Shown in pieces: positions 35,171-43,204 of a DNA stretch of 47,306 nt. Positions within the stretch are counted from its first letter, which is position 1; every line of letters begins with the position of its first letter. The stretch lies in the NCBI RefSeq assembly GCF_002498315.1, contig NZ_DAGX01000005.1, forward strand, positions 372,654-419,959, written 5' to 3'. Source of the DNA: Methanofollis sp. UBA420 (GTDB lineage: Archaea; Halobacteriota; Methanomicrobia; Methanomicrobiales; Methanofollaceae). The notes beneath the pieces were generated by a model, which was not told where the DNA came from, did not search any database, and saw nothing but the letters and a program-made list of their open reading frames with translations. The position numbers were made by a program, and so were the translations under genes.

Positions 35171-36247
35171 TTAGATTGACTCTTTCTTCCCGATCTTCAA
35201 TTCCTCGATCGACTCCCCTTCGGTTTCCAGTTTCTCTTCGAGACGTTCGAGGAGTTTTGCAATCTCTTCGGGCTTCGGCACCTCGCCGAGGATCGAGGCG
35301 TCGATCTCCCCTGCCTCTGTAACGCCCTCGACCTCGGGCATCTCGTCGGTCGCCCCGAGGAAGCGCGCGCTCTGCTTGATCAGGCTCGACACTTCGAAGG
35401 GGAAGATGATCTTCGTCGCCTGCCCGTCTGCCATCTGCTTCAGGGCGTCGAGGGAGAGAACGGTGATCGTCTTCTTGTCCAGCGGCCGGGAGCCAAGGGA
35501 AAGGATGCGCAGCCCCTGGGCCTCGCCCTGCGCCTGGAGGATCCGGGAGAGCCGTTCACCCTCGGCACGGAGGACCTTGCTCTGCCGCTCGCCCTCGGCC
35601 TGGAGGATCACGGACTGCCTCTCACCCTCGGCGCGGAGAATCGCCGAGCGCTTGTCACCCTCGGCACGGAGGATTGCCGCACGCCTTTCCCTCTCCGCAG
35701 CCGTCTGCTCGGTCATCGCCTGCTTCACGGCACCGACAGGGTCGACCTCCTTGATCTCCACGCGCTCAACCTTCACGCCCCACTGGTCGGTCTCCCGATC
35801 CAGGATGTCACGCAGCTTCGTGTTGATCAGGTCGCGGTTGTAAAGCACCTCGTCAAGCTCCATATCGCCGATGATGCCGCGAAGGCTTGTCTGGGCAAGG
35901 GCGACCGTCGCCATCCGGTAGTTCGCGACCTCGAAGAAGGCCTTCTCCGGGTCCACCACACGGGTGTACACGATGGCGTCGACATTGGTCGGGGAGTTGT
36001 CCTTGGTGATCACCTCCTGCGACGGGACATCCATCACCTGAGTGCGGAGGTCGATCTTCTGGACGAACGTGATCAGGGGGACGACCCACCGGAAACCCGG
36101 GTTGAGCCTCCCGATATACTTTCCAAGCCTGATCTGCAGCCCCTGTTCATAGGGCTGGATGATCACAACCCCCCGTGACATGATATAGATGACCACGAGG
36201 ATCAGGAAGATCGTGACCAGATTGTTGAGTATTTCTTCAACTACCAT
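35171..36247 (-). CDS. Stomatin/slipin-like SPFH domain membrane protein
   Basis: 358 aa band-7 protein. N-terminal membrane anchor (about 8-28, LVTIFLILVVIYIMSRGVVI), SPFH domain (30-190, with QGLQIRLGKYIGRLNPGF and RVEIKEVDPVGAVKQAM), then a coiled coil built of five 11-residue units of the type SAILRAEGERQ (about 190-245). The acidic C-terminal tail ends in GKKESI. Such proteins oligomerise into membrane rafts and are paired with NfeD, as here: its ATG follows the NfeD stop directly and a GAGGTGA site lies in NfeD. Two broken copies of its 3' end lie downstream. Confidence 0.95.
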   Translation of the reverse strand: MVVEEILNNLVTIFLILVVIYIMSRGVVIIQPYEQGLQIRLGKYIGRLNPGFRWVVPLITFVQKIDLRTQVMDVPSQEVITKDNSPTNVDAIVYTRVVDPEKAFFEVANYRMATVALAQTSLRGIIGDMELDEVLYNRDLINTKLRDILDRETDQWGVKVERVEIKEVDPVGAVKQAMTEQTAAERERRAAILRAEGDKRSAILRAEGERQSVILQAEGERQSKVLRAEGERLSRILQAQGEAQGLRILSLGSRPLDKKTITVLSLDALKQMADGQATKIIFPFEVSSLIKQSARFLGATDEMPEVEGVTEAGEIDASILGEVPKPEEIAKLLERLEEKLETEGESIEELKIGKKESI

Positions 36248-36706
36248 TCATTTCACCTCATCGACAACGACATGCACGCCCTCTGAACGGACGACGACAA
36301 CCCTCGTCCCCACCCTGAGAGGGGCGGAGGCCGAGCTGGCGCTCCACTCGACGCCACCGATCCTGACCTTCCCCGCGATGGAGTCAGGGTCCACGTCCCT
36401 GACAACATGCCCCTCCTGGCCGACGACGGAGTCGCGGCTGATCGTCGTCGGCTTTTCCTGGGGAGTGATCCGGGAGTAGAGCCAGACAGTGACCGCGGCC
36501 GCTGCAAGGGCCGTCACCACCCCGACGACGACGCCGAGGGTCGACCCGAAGACATCGACGCCCAGCACAAAGAGAACACCCAGGATGATCATCACGGTCC
36601 CGGGGACGGCGACGAAGAAGCCGGGATTCGTGGCTTCGATAACGAGCAGGAGGGCCCCGAGCACGATCAGAACCCAGCCAAGGGAGATGCCCAGCACAGG
36701 ATCCAT
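36248..36706 (-). CDS. NfeD family protein (stomatin partner)
   Basis: 152 aa short-type NfeD: three membrane spans (ISLGWVLIVLGALLLVIEAT, VPGTVMIILGVLFVLGVDVF, TLGVVVGVVTALAAAAVTVW) followed by a C-terminal OB-fold domain (VVGQEGHVVRDVDPDSIAGKVRIGGVEW...RVVVVRSEGVHVVV). Start ATG at 36706 is chosen because the hydrophobic span follows at once and a TATA box lies 21 bases upstream; the frame itself extends to 36895 without support. NfeD and stomatin work as a pair in membrane quality control. Confidence 0.93.
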   Translation of the reverse strand: MDPVLGISLGWVLIVLGALLLVIEATNPGFFVAVPGTVMIILGVLFVLGVDVFGSTLGVVVGVVTALAAAAVTVWLYSRITPQEKPTTISRDSVVGQEGHVVRDVDPDSIAGKVRIGGVEWSASSASAPLRVGTRVVVVRSEGVHVVVDEVK

Positions 36707-36726
36707 ACGAAGAATACGGAGAGGCC

Positions 36727-36735
36727 GCATATAAA
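36727..36735 (-). promoter_or_regulatory. TATA box of the NfeD-stomatin operon
   Basis: TTTATATGC on the reverse strand, about 21-29 bases before the chosen NfeD start, which implies a leaderless or near-leaderless transcript. Confidence 0.5.
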
Positions 36736-37032
36736 CCTGTCTGGAGATATACAGAGTTTTGATCGTGCCGAATGTTCCATTAAAGGCTTTTTTTCTGGCA
36801 AAAAATATTCTTCCATGCCAGGTCATCACCTCTTTTATGGACGCCCTCGCCAGAGAGAGGCAGGGACGAGAAAGGCGGGAGAGATCTACCAACAAATAAC
36901 CACTATTTTCTCACACATTACAAAAATATATGATTATATTATGAATTCAGTATTATTGTCCCCGAGGACCCAGGAAAACAAATAAATACAATAAATAGTA
37001 TTTGATCATTCGTCGCACCGCCCGTGATCGCC

Positions 37033-37737
37033 ATGCAGGATATACCCAGACAGAAGAGATATGCTCTCGGATGGTACAACGAAGGCATCACACACCTTTC
37101 CATGCACGAATACGAGGAAGCGCTCTCTTTTTTCGAGCGTGCACTCAAGGTGGTGCCCGACCACCCTGACTTCCTGATCGGCAAAGGGGAGGTGCTGATG
37201 GCGACAGGTCAGTACAGGGAGGCATACCAGCACTTCCTTATGGCCGCCACCCGTGAGCCCGAAAACCTGAAGGCTCTTGTTCTCCTGGGGAGTTCGCTTC
37301 TCAAACTCGACATGCCCGGGCCCGCCGACGAGGCCTTCCTTGCAGCCCTCACTCTCAACAGGTACGACGGCGAGGCCTGGTTCGGCCACGGGGCGGCGCT
37401 CTACCACCTCGGCAGGAAAGAAGAAGCCCGGGAGGCCTTCCGGCAGGCCCTGAGAAAAAAGCCGAACCAGCCTCAACTGATGTATTACCTTGCAAAAACA
37501 GCCGGGAGCGACAGGGAGGCGATCGAATATCTGGCCCGCGGCTGCCGCCTCGACCCGACCAACGTCGACCTCATCCACGAGATGGCCGAACGCCTCATCA
37601 CACTTGGCCACTACAAAGAGGCCGCCGCATTCTGCAAACGTGCCATGGCCAGGCGTCCGGGCAATCCGAAGACAGAAGACCTCATCAGGAGGTGCATGGA
37701 AGGGATGATCCGGGAGAAGGACGGGATCAGTCCCTGA
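37033..37737 (+). CDS. TPR-repeat protein
   Basis: 234 aa soluble protein made of about six tetratricopeptide repeats from near the N-terminus (GWYNEGITHLSMHEYEEALSFF, GKGEVLMATGQYREAYQHFL, GHGAALYHLGRKEEAREAFR, AERLITLGHYKEAAAFCKRA). A protein-interaction scaffold of unknown partner. Start ATG 37033 has GTGAT four bases upstream; GTG at 37024 would be that site. The 3' end overlaps the DUF89 gene by 11 bases. An AT-rich promoter region with TATA-like sequences lies at 36900-37010. Confidence 0.88.
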   Translation: MQDIPRQKRYALGWYNEGITHLSMHEYEEALSFFERALKVVPDHPDFLIGKGEVLMATGQYREAYQHFLMAATREPENLKALVLLGSSLLKLDMPGPADEAFLAALTLNRYDGEAWFGHGAALYHLGRKEEAREAFRQALRKKPNQPQLMYYLAKTAGSDREAIEYLARGCRLDPTNVDLIHEMAERLITLGHYKEAAAFCKRAMARRPGNPKTEDLIRRCMEGMIREKDGISP

Positions 37738-38587
37738 GCAGCGCCACCTTCGATCCCTTCGGGACGCCGACCATACCGGCGATCGTCTCGCACTTGACAG
37801 CCATCAGGAAGGCGGTCGGCGGGAAATCGTCATATTCGGTGAGAGCTTCGTAGTTTGCCATCCCCTTTGCAATGACAAGGCTGCATCCTTCGAGGGCCGT
37901 CGCAAGGTCGTCAGGGATGAAAGAGAGGTTCACGCCGAGTTCACGCTCGCCGCAGGTTGTCGTGGTCACGTGGTCGGCAATGGCGTCAAGGCCGAGGGTG
38001 AGGGCGTCTTCCATGGTAGCGTCATTGAGAATGGGAGCGCCGCGCACGACGACGGTCACCGTCGCACCCTGTGCCTTCAGGTACCTGAGAAGGAGGCGGT
38101 CGAAGACAATCTCCCCGCAATTGTCAGTGAAATAGACGACATCGCGGCAGAGCGGGAGGATCCTGTCGGTGTCGTCGATTGCAAGGCCTTTCGGGAACTC
38201 TGTCGCAAAGAACGAGAGAAAGTCTCCGGTCACCTGGTGGGACTGGACACCGTAGTCAAAGGTGTTGCCGAGCACCGCGGCAGTGACATAATCCCTGAAA
38301 GTCACGAGGTCGGGCGCGACCATTTCGACGGCAAGGAGGGCGTCCCTGTTGTTCTGCTTCTTGAGGTCCAGGTACGGGTCATCGACACCGATCAGACTAT
38401 ACGCGCACCGGTGGACAGCACCTGCAAGCACCGGTGCCGGCACCGCCGGGTCATCCTGTCCCGCGGCGAGCACTGCCGCCGCCGCACGCCGCACCTCCTC
38501 GATCGCTGCGGGATCGTCGAGCACAAGCCCGGCCTCATATCCCACGCGGGAGAGAAGACATTCAGTACACCGTGGCTGAAATTTCAT
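37727..38587 (-). CDS. DUF89 family metal-dependent phosphatase
   Basis: 286 aa member of the DUF89/ARMT1 family, whose studied members are Mn- or Co-dependent damage-control phosphatases acting on sugar phosphates and related metabolites. Visible: RCTECLLSR with CxxC at the N-terminus, GVDDPYLDLKKQNN, AAVLGNTFDYG, FTDNCGEIVFDRLLL with catalytic Asp and Asn, RGAPILNDAT and IAKGMANYEAL. All motif residues seem intact. Archaeal type with N-terminal CxxC. It is convergent with the TPR gene. Confidence 0.92.
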   Translation of the reverse strand: MKFQPRCTECLLSRVGYEAGLVLDDPAAIEEVRRAAAAVLAAGQDDPAVPAPVLAGAVHRCAYSLIGVDDPYLDLKKQNNRDALLAVEMVAPDLVTFRDYVTAAVLGNTFDYGVQSHQVTGDFLSFFATEFPKGLAIDDTDRILPLCRDVVYFTDNCGEIVFDRLLLRYLKAQGATVTVVVRGAPILNDATMEDALTLGLDAIADHVTTTTCGERELGVNLSFIPDDLATALEGCSLVIAKGMANYEALTEYDDFPPTAFLMAVKCETIAGMVGVPKGSKVALLRD

Positions 38588-38606
38588 AAAAACACCAAGA
38601 ATAAGG

Positions 38607-38683
38607 TGGTGGGGTCACCGCGATTTGAACGCGGGTCAGAAGACCCCCAGTCTCCTAGGATGGCCAGGCTACCCTATGACCCC
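38607..38683 (-). tRNA. tRNA-Pro (anticodon GGG)
   Basis: Reverse strand cloverleaf: acceptor GGGGTCA/TGACCCC, anticodon stem GGAGA/TCTTC with loop CTGGGGG (anticodon GGG, reading CCC/CCU), T arm CCGCG-TTCAAAT-CGCGG, discriminator A. The 3' CCA is encoded in DNA. No intron is seen. Confidence 0.93.
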
Positions 38684-38883
38684 AACCGACTGTATATGTT
38701 GGGACGTCACGCTATATGTACTCTTCCGTCAGGAGCACTCGAATGGGGGCCAGAGGGCAGTGACAGGGACGACTCGCGAGCAGGGGACTGGAGCGGGAGG
38801 GGTTGGAGGAGAAGAGGTATATCGCTACCCCGGAGAACGCAGCATTACGGAAAAGGTAGTGTACGGGCGTAATTCACCGGGGG
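38684..38883. other. Non-coding stretch upstream of tRNA-Pro
   Basis: About 200 GC-rich bases with no supported gene. A long plus-strand frame from 38625 runs through the tRNA and the repeats and is not real. Confidence 0.5.
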
Positions 38884-38994
38884 CTTCACCCCCAGACCCC
38901 AACATTAGGATAGGTAGGAGTGGATGGCAATCCCCCCTGGATTTTCTGTTCTGTCTTTCCCGTCCTATCTTACATTGGGGGTCCGGGGGCTGCG
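38884..38994. repeat. Large imperfect inverted repeat
   Basis: A left arm 38884-38914 (CTTCACCCCCAGACCCC...AGGATAGG) and a right arm 38964-38994 (CCTATCTTACATTGGGGG...GGGGGCTGCG) pair over about 31 bases with several mismatches, around a 49-base loop. Such an arrangement suits a miniature inverted-repeat element or a stable RNA hairpin. It is followed 36 bases later by copy B of the dispersed repeat. Confidence 0.55.
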
Positions 38995-39030
38995 ACCGAA
39001 GGGAGCACGAGAAGACTGGTAAAAGATTTA

Positions 39031-39099
39031 CCACGAAAACCCCCGAGATGATTTCAAAGAAACGCCTGAAACTTCGTTTCATGAGCGATTCATCAGAGA
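39031..39099 (+). repeat. Dispersed ~70 bp repeat, copy B
   Basis: Matches 33909-33978 at about 80% with one base of length difference and the strongest identity at ACTTCGTTTCATGAGCGATT. The hairpin arms seen in copy A are decayed here. It sits in the non-coding gap before the small membrane gene and ends in an A-run. Confidence 0.7.
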
Positions 39100-39120
39100 T
39101 TAAAAAAAAGTAAAATAAAT

Positions 39121-39327
39121 TCAGATCCGTAACTGCTTGAACTTTTCAACGTTCTTGGTGAGCGCTTCAAGTTCGGTGTCCGTGATCTTCATCTTGCTAC
39201 CGATGGCGTCGACTTCTGTCAGCAGCTGCTGAATTCTGACGTACATGATATACATGATGAAGAGCTGGATGACAATCACGCAGCCCAGAATAATGAGGAG
39301 GATGCCTCCCATGTCGAATGGTTCCAT
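39121..39327 (-). CDS. Small membrane-anchored coiled-coil protein
   Basis: 68 aa protein from ATG 39327 (MEPFDMGGILLII): one membrane span (about 7-30, GGILLIILGCVIVIQLFIMYI) and then a cytoplasmic helix with heptad-like spacing (IQQLLTEVDAIGSKMKITDTELEALTKNVEKF, given here only as a region 33-65). It follows the MinD gene stop by one base with GGGGGAATCGG upstream, so it is co-translated and may anchor or recruit the MinD-like ATPase. Confidence 0.75.
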   Translation of the reverse strand: MEPFDMGGILLIILGCVIVIQLFIMYIMYVRIQQLLTEVDAIGSKMKITDTELEALTKNVEKFKQLRI

Positions 39328-39328
39328 T

Positions 39329-40114
39329 TTACCGATTCCCCCTGAAGAGAGTTCTTGCAAGACGATCAATGAATCCTTCACGCGTTACAGCGACATCGTC
39401 GTGATACTCACAGCCGGCGATCTCCGCGGCGATCTTCTTGATAGCCCGCGCGGCGCCCGAAGTCGGGTGCTTGATCACCACCGGCATCTTGTACGCCGCC
39501 GATTCCCTGACATAGGTGTCTTCGGGGATGACGCCCAGTGAGGTGACACCCAGAGACTTTTCAATCTTATGCTCGACGAAATCAAGGTTATCCCTGCCGG
39601 CCCGGTTGATGATCGCATGCTGGACATGGCCCCCGACCAGTTCGGTGAGGATCTTTGTCTTCAGCGCGTCGACAATGGAGGAGAGTTCTGGATTGACCAC
39701 CAGAATCACCTCATCGGCAACTGCAAGCGGAACCACACCGTCCCTGCTGATGCCTGCCGGGGCATCGATCAGCAGGTAATCGCACCGATCGACAAGGTCA
39801 TGCATGACTTCCCTCAAACGGTCAGGATTTGCATCCTGAAATCCCTGGAGGGAGATGCCGCTCGGGACCACCTTCAGACCGGCAGGGCCGTCATAGATCG
39901 CCTCATCAATAGTTGCTTTTCCGGCAAGTACCTCATGGAGAGTCACCGGCACATTTTCCAGGCCAAGCAGGATCCCGATATTCGCCATCCCGACGTCAGC
40001 ATCAAGAATATAGGTCTCTTTGCCGAGCTGAGCAAGTGCGGTGCCGAGATTGACCGTGAAGGTCGTTTTCCCCGTCCCGCCCTTACCGGATGCTATTGTG
40101 TATGCTCGTATCAT
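39329..40114 (-). CDS. MinD/ParA-like ATPase
   Basis: 261 aa P-loop ATPase with the deviant Walker A SGKGGTGKTT, ILDADVGMANIG, LLIDAPAGISRDGV and VVNPELSSIVDALKT, all typical of archaeal MinD. The C-terminus (GFIDRLARTLFRGNR) is an amphipathic basic helix of the sort that binds membrane in MinD. Archaeal MinD homologues place chemotaxis arrays or archaella at poles. Neighbours here are a small membrane protein, a membrane-anchored sensor-like protein and a duplicated-domain protein, so it may position a local signalling complex. Confidence 0.92.
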   Translation of the reverse strand: MIRAYTIASGKGGTGKTTFTVNLGTALAQLGKETYILDADVGMANIGILLGLENVPVTLHEVLAGKATIDEAIYDGPAGLKVVPSGISLQGFQDANPDRLREVMHDLVDRCDYLLIDAPAGISRDGVVPLAVADEVILVVNPELSSIVDALKTKILTELVGGHVQHAIINRAGRDNLDFVEHKIEKSLGVTSLGVIPEDTYVRESAAYKMPVVIKHPTSGAARAIKKIAAEIAGCEYHDDVAVTREGFIDRLARTLFRGNR

Positions 40115-40171
40115 CTCATACCTCGTACCATGCTTCGGTTCGACTCATTCTGTCCGACCTCCACACTATCC

Positions 40172-40765
40172 TCACAGCCAGTTCCTCAGAACGGACACCG
40201 CGTCGCTTTCCATGTCTTTGACCCAGGCATCGGGGATGTTGTGTTCGGTCCTGAGGATGCCGACAAGGCTCGAACCCTTGTGCTGGATACCAAAGAGCAT
40301 CACCTTCGGATCGTCGGGAAGTTTCCCCTCGGTAAAGAGGTAACTGTACTTTGCCGCATCGGCAGATGCATCGTCCTCCGAGGAGGCGACCACAAGACCG
40401 TCGTCGGTGGCGATCGTGAATGCATCCAGATAGTACTTTTCACACATCGCCTGCATGCTTCCCGCAATATCGGTGCGTCCATCAAAGAGGCTGAGAGCAA
40501 GGGGGGGCTTTTCCCATTCAACCTCACGAGACCGCTGGATATGCTTGAAGAGCGTGAACATGTCCACCGGCGCCTGTGCTGTCCCGCCGATGATGTTCCG
40601 CAGCTGGGCATACTGCTGCCTTTCCTGCGAATCTTTTCGTATCGCTGCCAGCTGGTCCTGAACTCTCACCAGATAGAGGACACAGCCGGCAACACCCATA
40701 CCTATCAATGCAAGGAGTACGACAATGATCTGTCCCAGTGCAATGAACGTTGTTCCATCATCCAT
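40172..40765 (-). CDS. Membrane-anchored protein, possible roadblock-like domain
   Basis: 197 aa. After a short N-terminus (MDDGTTFIALG) there is one membrane span (about 10-33), a coiled-coil segment (QDQLAAIRKDSQERQQYAQL) and a cytoplasmic domain (about 75-197) with YYLDAFTIATDDGLVVASS, a pattern typical of roadblock/LC7 folds (strand-turn-DG-strand). I am not certain of this fold. GTGAT lies 4 bases before the ATG. It follows the 346-aa duplicated-domain gene by 7 bases, so the two are co-transcribed. Confidence 0.65.
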   Translation of the reverse strand: MDDGTTFIALGQIIVVLLALIGMGVAGCVLYLVRVQDQLAAIRKDSQERQQYAQLRNIIGGTAQAPVDMFTLFKHIQRSREVEWEKPPLALSLFDGRTDIAGSMQAMCEKYYLDAFTIATDDGLVVASSEDDASADAAKYSYLFTEGKLPDDPKVMLFGIQHKGSSLVGILRTEHNIPDAWVKDMESDAVSVLRNWL

Positions 40766-40772
40766 GTGACTA

Positions 40773-41813
40773 TCACGCTTCCTTTTTCTTCTTTTCATCG
40801 ACCAGATGCCCGAGCTGGAGGCGGTCCAGTATCGAGACATAGCCGGTCTTCAGGTTTGCCGCCATTTCCACGGGATCGATCGCATCAAGGGCGTCGAGAT
40901 CCCTCATGACGGCAGCGGCCACCATTGAGGAGTCCGGGTCAGTTCCCTTCAGGTTCTCCCGCACCGGTGCCGGTGAAGGGACAGCAGGCCCTGCCGTACC
41001 TCCCTTCTGGGGCGGCGAGGGCCGGTTCTTCAGGGCAGGTGCCTCCGCCCCTTTCTGAGAGAGGGGCGGGCTGCCAGCCATAGAGCGGACCTCTGTCCGG
41101 GGGGGACCTTCGACGCGGTACCCGCCATTGAACTCAAGAGAGAGGGCGATCTGCTGGAGAGTAAGAGTATAGAGACCGACATCACCCGGCGCACTCGATG
41201 TCTTCGCTTTTTCCAGAGCGGCAGCGCCGCGCTCCCTGCCATACGCGGCAAGGATACAGGATCCCCCGGAAAAGACAAGGGTAAAACCGACCGAAGCCAC
41301 CGTAAAGAGACCATAGCCCGTGAATGCGCGCTCCTTCAGGTGTTCAAGCATCCCTGCAATTGGCACATCCTTTTTTACCTCGCAAAGCTCCCCCCTGGGA
41401 ACGACAAGGCGCTCTTTCCCGGGAGATGCCTGCGCGGCGGCGGGCGGCTGCGCTTTCACGGCGCCCCGTGCCGCCGGCGCCCCCCCACTCCGTGCAGGGG
41501 GTTCGCCAATAGTGACCCGGGCATTTCTGTTGAATTCGTCTGCCAGCCGAAGCTGCTGGCGGGTGAGAAGATAAAGCCCGATCTCTGCCGTCTCCTCCCC
41601 CATTGACTGGACTGCCTGCAAGGCTGCGGCGCCAAGCAGGCCCTGGTACTCTGCGAGTATGCAGGCACCTTCGGAGAAGACAAGTGAGATCAGGCCGCCT
41701 CCGTGGCTCACCATCGCATATCCGCTGAATGATGTATCCCGGATCTCTGCAAGAACAGCAGATATGGCGGTATCTCGTCTGATTGTAGAGAAGGTACCTC
41801 TCGGAATATCCAT
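40773..41813 (-). CDS. Protein with two copies of an unassigned ~90-residue domain
   Basis: 346 aa soluble protein. Residues 3-95 and 138-229 are clear duplicates: both start with PRG, then GYxxF/V, LVFSxGxCILAxY, GAAAL, GLYxLTxQQ and end in EFN. A Pro/Ala/Gly-rich linker (100-137) separates them and a second Pro-rich linker (235-295) leads to a short C-terminal helical part ending in Lys-rich DEKKKKEA. I do not recognise the family. The repeated domain could be a small ligand- or protein-binding fold; the C-terminal helix may bind partners such as the membrane protein encoded 7 bases downstream. Confidence 0.7.
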   Translation of the reverse strand: MDIPRGTFSTIRRDTAISAVLAEIRDTSFSGYAMVSHGGGLISLVFSEGACILAEYQGLLGAAALQAVQSMGEETAEIGLYLLTRQQLRLADEFNRNARVTIGEPPARSGGAPAARGAVKAQPPAAAQASPGKERLVVPRGELCEVKKDVPIAGMLEHLKERAFTGYGLFTVASVGFTLVFSGGSCILAAYGRERGAAALEKAKTSSAPGDVGLYTLTLQQIALSLEFNGGYRVEGPPRTEVRSMAGSPPLSQKGAEAPALKNRPSPPQKGGTAGPAVPSPAPVRENLKGTDPDSSMVAAAVMRDLDALDAIDPVEMAANLKTGYVSILDRLQLGHLVDEKKKKEA

Positions 41814-42130
41814 TAATATGGTGTAGTGTTTAGGAATATTATAACCCTATGTTAATGGTGAGAAATAGAAAAGATAATATTACATCACAAGACAGCATCA
41901 AGATCGCCATTAAAATATATCGATATCTCCTGCAGGAGACGTCACCCCCGATTCTGAAAAACCGGCACAGACGGCGAATTTTAACAGACCGCACATGCAC
42001 CGAACAGAACATTCGTCCCGGACAGATGCACGAGAAAAAAAATCAAAATGTTCGGAACACGTCGACAAGAACCCCATAACATGCCCATATTGGTGAGATT
42101 ACCTGATATCAGGCGCAAGAGAAACCAAAA
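41814..42130. other. AT-rich divergent intergenic region
   Basis: Promoters of the duplicated-domain gene (GTTATAATATTCC on the reverse strand near 41835-41850) and, further right, of the roadblock gene. A 76-codon frame (41849-42079) with no known motif or ribosome binding site overlaps it; I leave it out. Confidence 0.5.
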
Positions 42131-42133
42131 TAT

Positions 42134-42144
42134 GATATATAAGA
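42134..42144 (+). promoter_or_regulatory. TATA box of the roadblock-response regulator operon
   Basis: GATATATAAGA, about 23 bases before the ATG at 42167, in an otherwise AT-rich segment. Confidence 0.55.
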
Positions 42145-42166
42145 TGAAGTAAGATACACGGTGGGC

Positions 42167-42541
42167 ATGACAGAACATCAGGGATTAAAAGAGAGAATAA
42201 ATTCGTTCATCAGGGAGATCATGGAGGTCAGGGGCGTTTCAGCCTGCGTGCTCGCCTCCCGCGACGGGATCCTGATGGGCAAATCGTTCGCAGCAGGGGT
42301 ATCCGTACCTTCTTTCGCTGCCATGAGCGCGACCATGCTGGCAGCGGCCGAGGCCGCGGCGAGCATATCACATATCCAGCCACCAGGGAAGGTACTGGTC
42401 ACCTCAGACGACGCCTCGATGCTTGTCATGGGTGCCGGAGACCGGACGCTCCTTGCGGTCGTCCTCGATCCCACGGCAGACACAGAGGCAGCCTACAAGT
42501 TATTCACCAAGATCGCGGCTGAGATCGCGGAGGTACTATAA
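42167..42541 (+). CDS. Roadblock/LC7 domain protein
   Basis: 124 aa single-domain protein. The roadblock pattern is clear: VRGVSACVLASRDGILMGKS, a helix of small residues (FAAMSATMLAAAEAAASIS) and KVLVTSDDASMLVMGAGDRTLLAVVLD. In bacteria such proteins regulate small GTPases (MglB with MglA), but no GTPase gene is near. Start at ATG 42167 with GGTG just before it; GTG 42161 is an alternative. Its stop overlaps the response regulator start. Confidence 0.88.
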   Translation: MTEHQGLKERINSFIREIMEVRGVSACVLASRDGILMGKSFAAGVSVPSFAAMSATMLAAAEAAASISHIQPPGKVLVTSDDASMLVMGAGDRTLLAVVLDPTADTEAAYKLFTKIAAEIAEVL

Positions 42542-43170
42542 TGTACACGGTTCTGGTGGTGGACGACAGCCCATTCATCGTGGACGTCTTCGTCACCATG
42601 CTGGAGAGGGGAGGGTACCAGTCAATCGCGGCATACGGCGGCGAGGAGGCCCTTGAGATCCTCACTACCGTCACACCCGACCTCATCCTTCTCGACATCA
42701 TGATGGAGCCGATGGACGGCTGGGAGACTCTCGAAAATATCAAGATCAACCCGAAGACGCGCGACATCCCGGTATTGATGCTGACAGCAAAACAACTCAC
42801 GCCAGATGAAGCAGAAGGGTACGGCTCATATATCGAAGACTACATCTTAAAGCCCATCACCCATCGGGAACTCTATGACGCGATCGAGCGCGTGCTCAAG
42901 CGCCGTGAGATGATCAGGGACGATGTCGACAGGGCGAAGGAGGTCGGACTCGACCAGCGCCTTGTCGACGAATACGCGCGGCTCGCAAAAGGGGTCGACG
43001 TGAACAACCGCCTCCTCCGCATCCTTGAGACGACCTACAATATCAATGACAGCAAGGCGAGCGAGAAAGTCTCCCTTGCGATCAAGACCATGGAAAACAG
43101 CATCAGGTTCCAGCAGGAACGCCTTGCCCAGATCAAGGAAGAGATCGACACCCTTCAGCAGAAAAAATAA
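42541..43170 (+). CDS. Response regulator with C-terminal helical domain
   Basis: 209 aa. The receiver domain (1-120) has the acidic pair Asp8-Asp9, phospho-acceptor Asp52 (LILLDIMM), Thr82 (MLTAK) and Lys104 (YILKP), so it should be phosphorylated. The rest (about 120-209) is an all-helical segment (DRAKEVGLDQRLVDEYARLAK to QERLAQIKEEIDTLQQKK) ending in a coiled coil, not a DNA-binding domain. No kinase is next to it. It begins on the stop of the roadblock gene, coupling the two. Confidence 0.9.
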   Translation: MYTVLVVDDSPFIVDVFVTMLERGGYQSIAAYGGEEALEILTTVTPDLILLDIMMEPMDGWETLENIKINPKTRDIPVLMLTAKQLTPDEAEGYGSYIEDYILKPITHRELYDAIERVLKRREMIRDDVDRAKEVGLDQRLVDEYARLAKGVDVNNRLLRILETTYNINDSKASEKVSLAIKTMENSIRFQQERLAQIKEEIDTLQQKK

Positions 43171-43204
43171 ATCCGTTTCTTCGATGCCCGGTCCACCAGG
43201 GGCA

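Noticed and set aside
38864..39100. Possible CRISPR-like repeats
   Set aside because: Only one inverted repeat and one copy of a dispersed repeat occur; there is no array of regularly spaced repeats here or elsewhere in the window.
38625..39113. 162-codon frame through tRNA-Pro and the repeats
   Set aside because: It covers a tRNA, an inverted repeat and a dispersed repeat, and has no ribosome binding site or domain.
41849..42079. 76-codon frame in the gap before the roadblock gene
   Set aside because: AT-rich, Lys/Asn/Thr-rich, no ribosome binding site, sits on divergent promoters.
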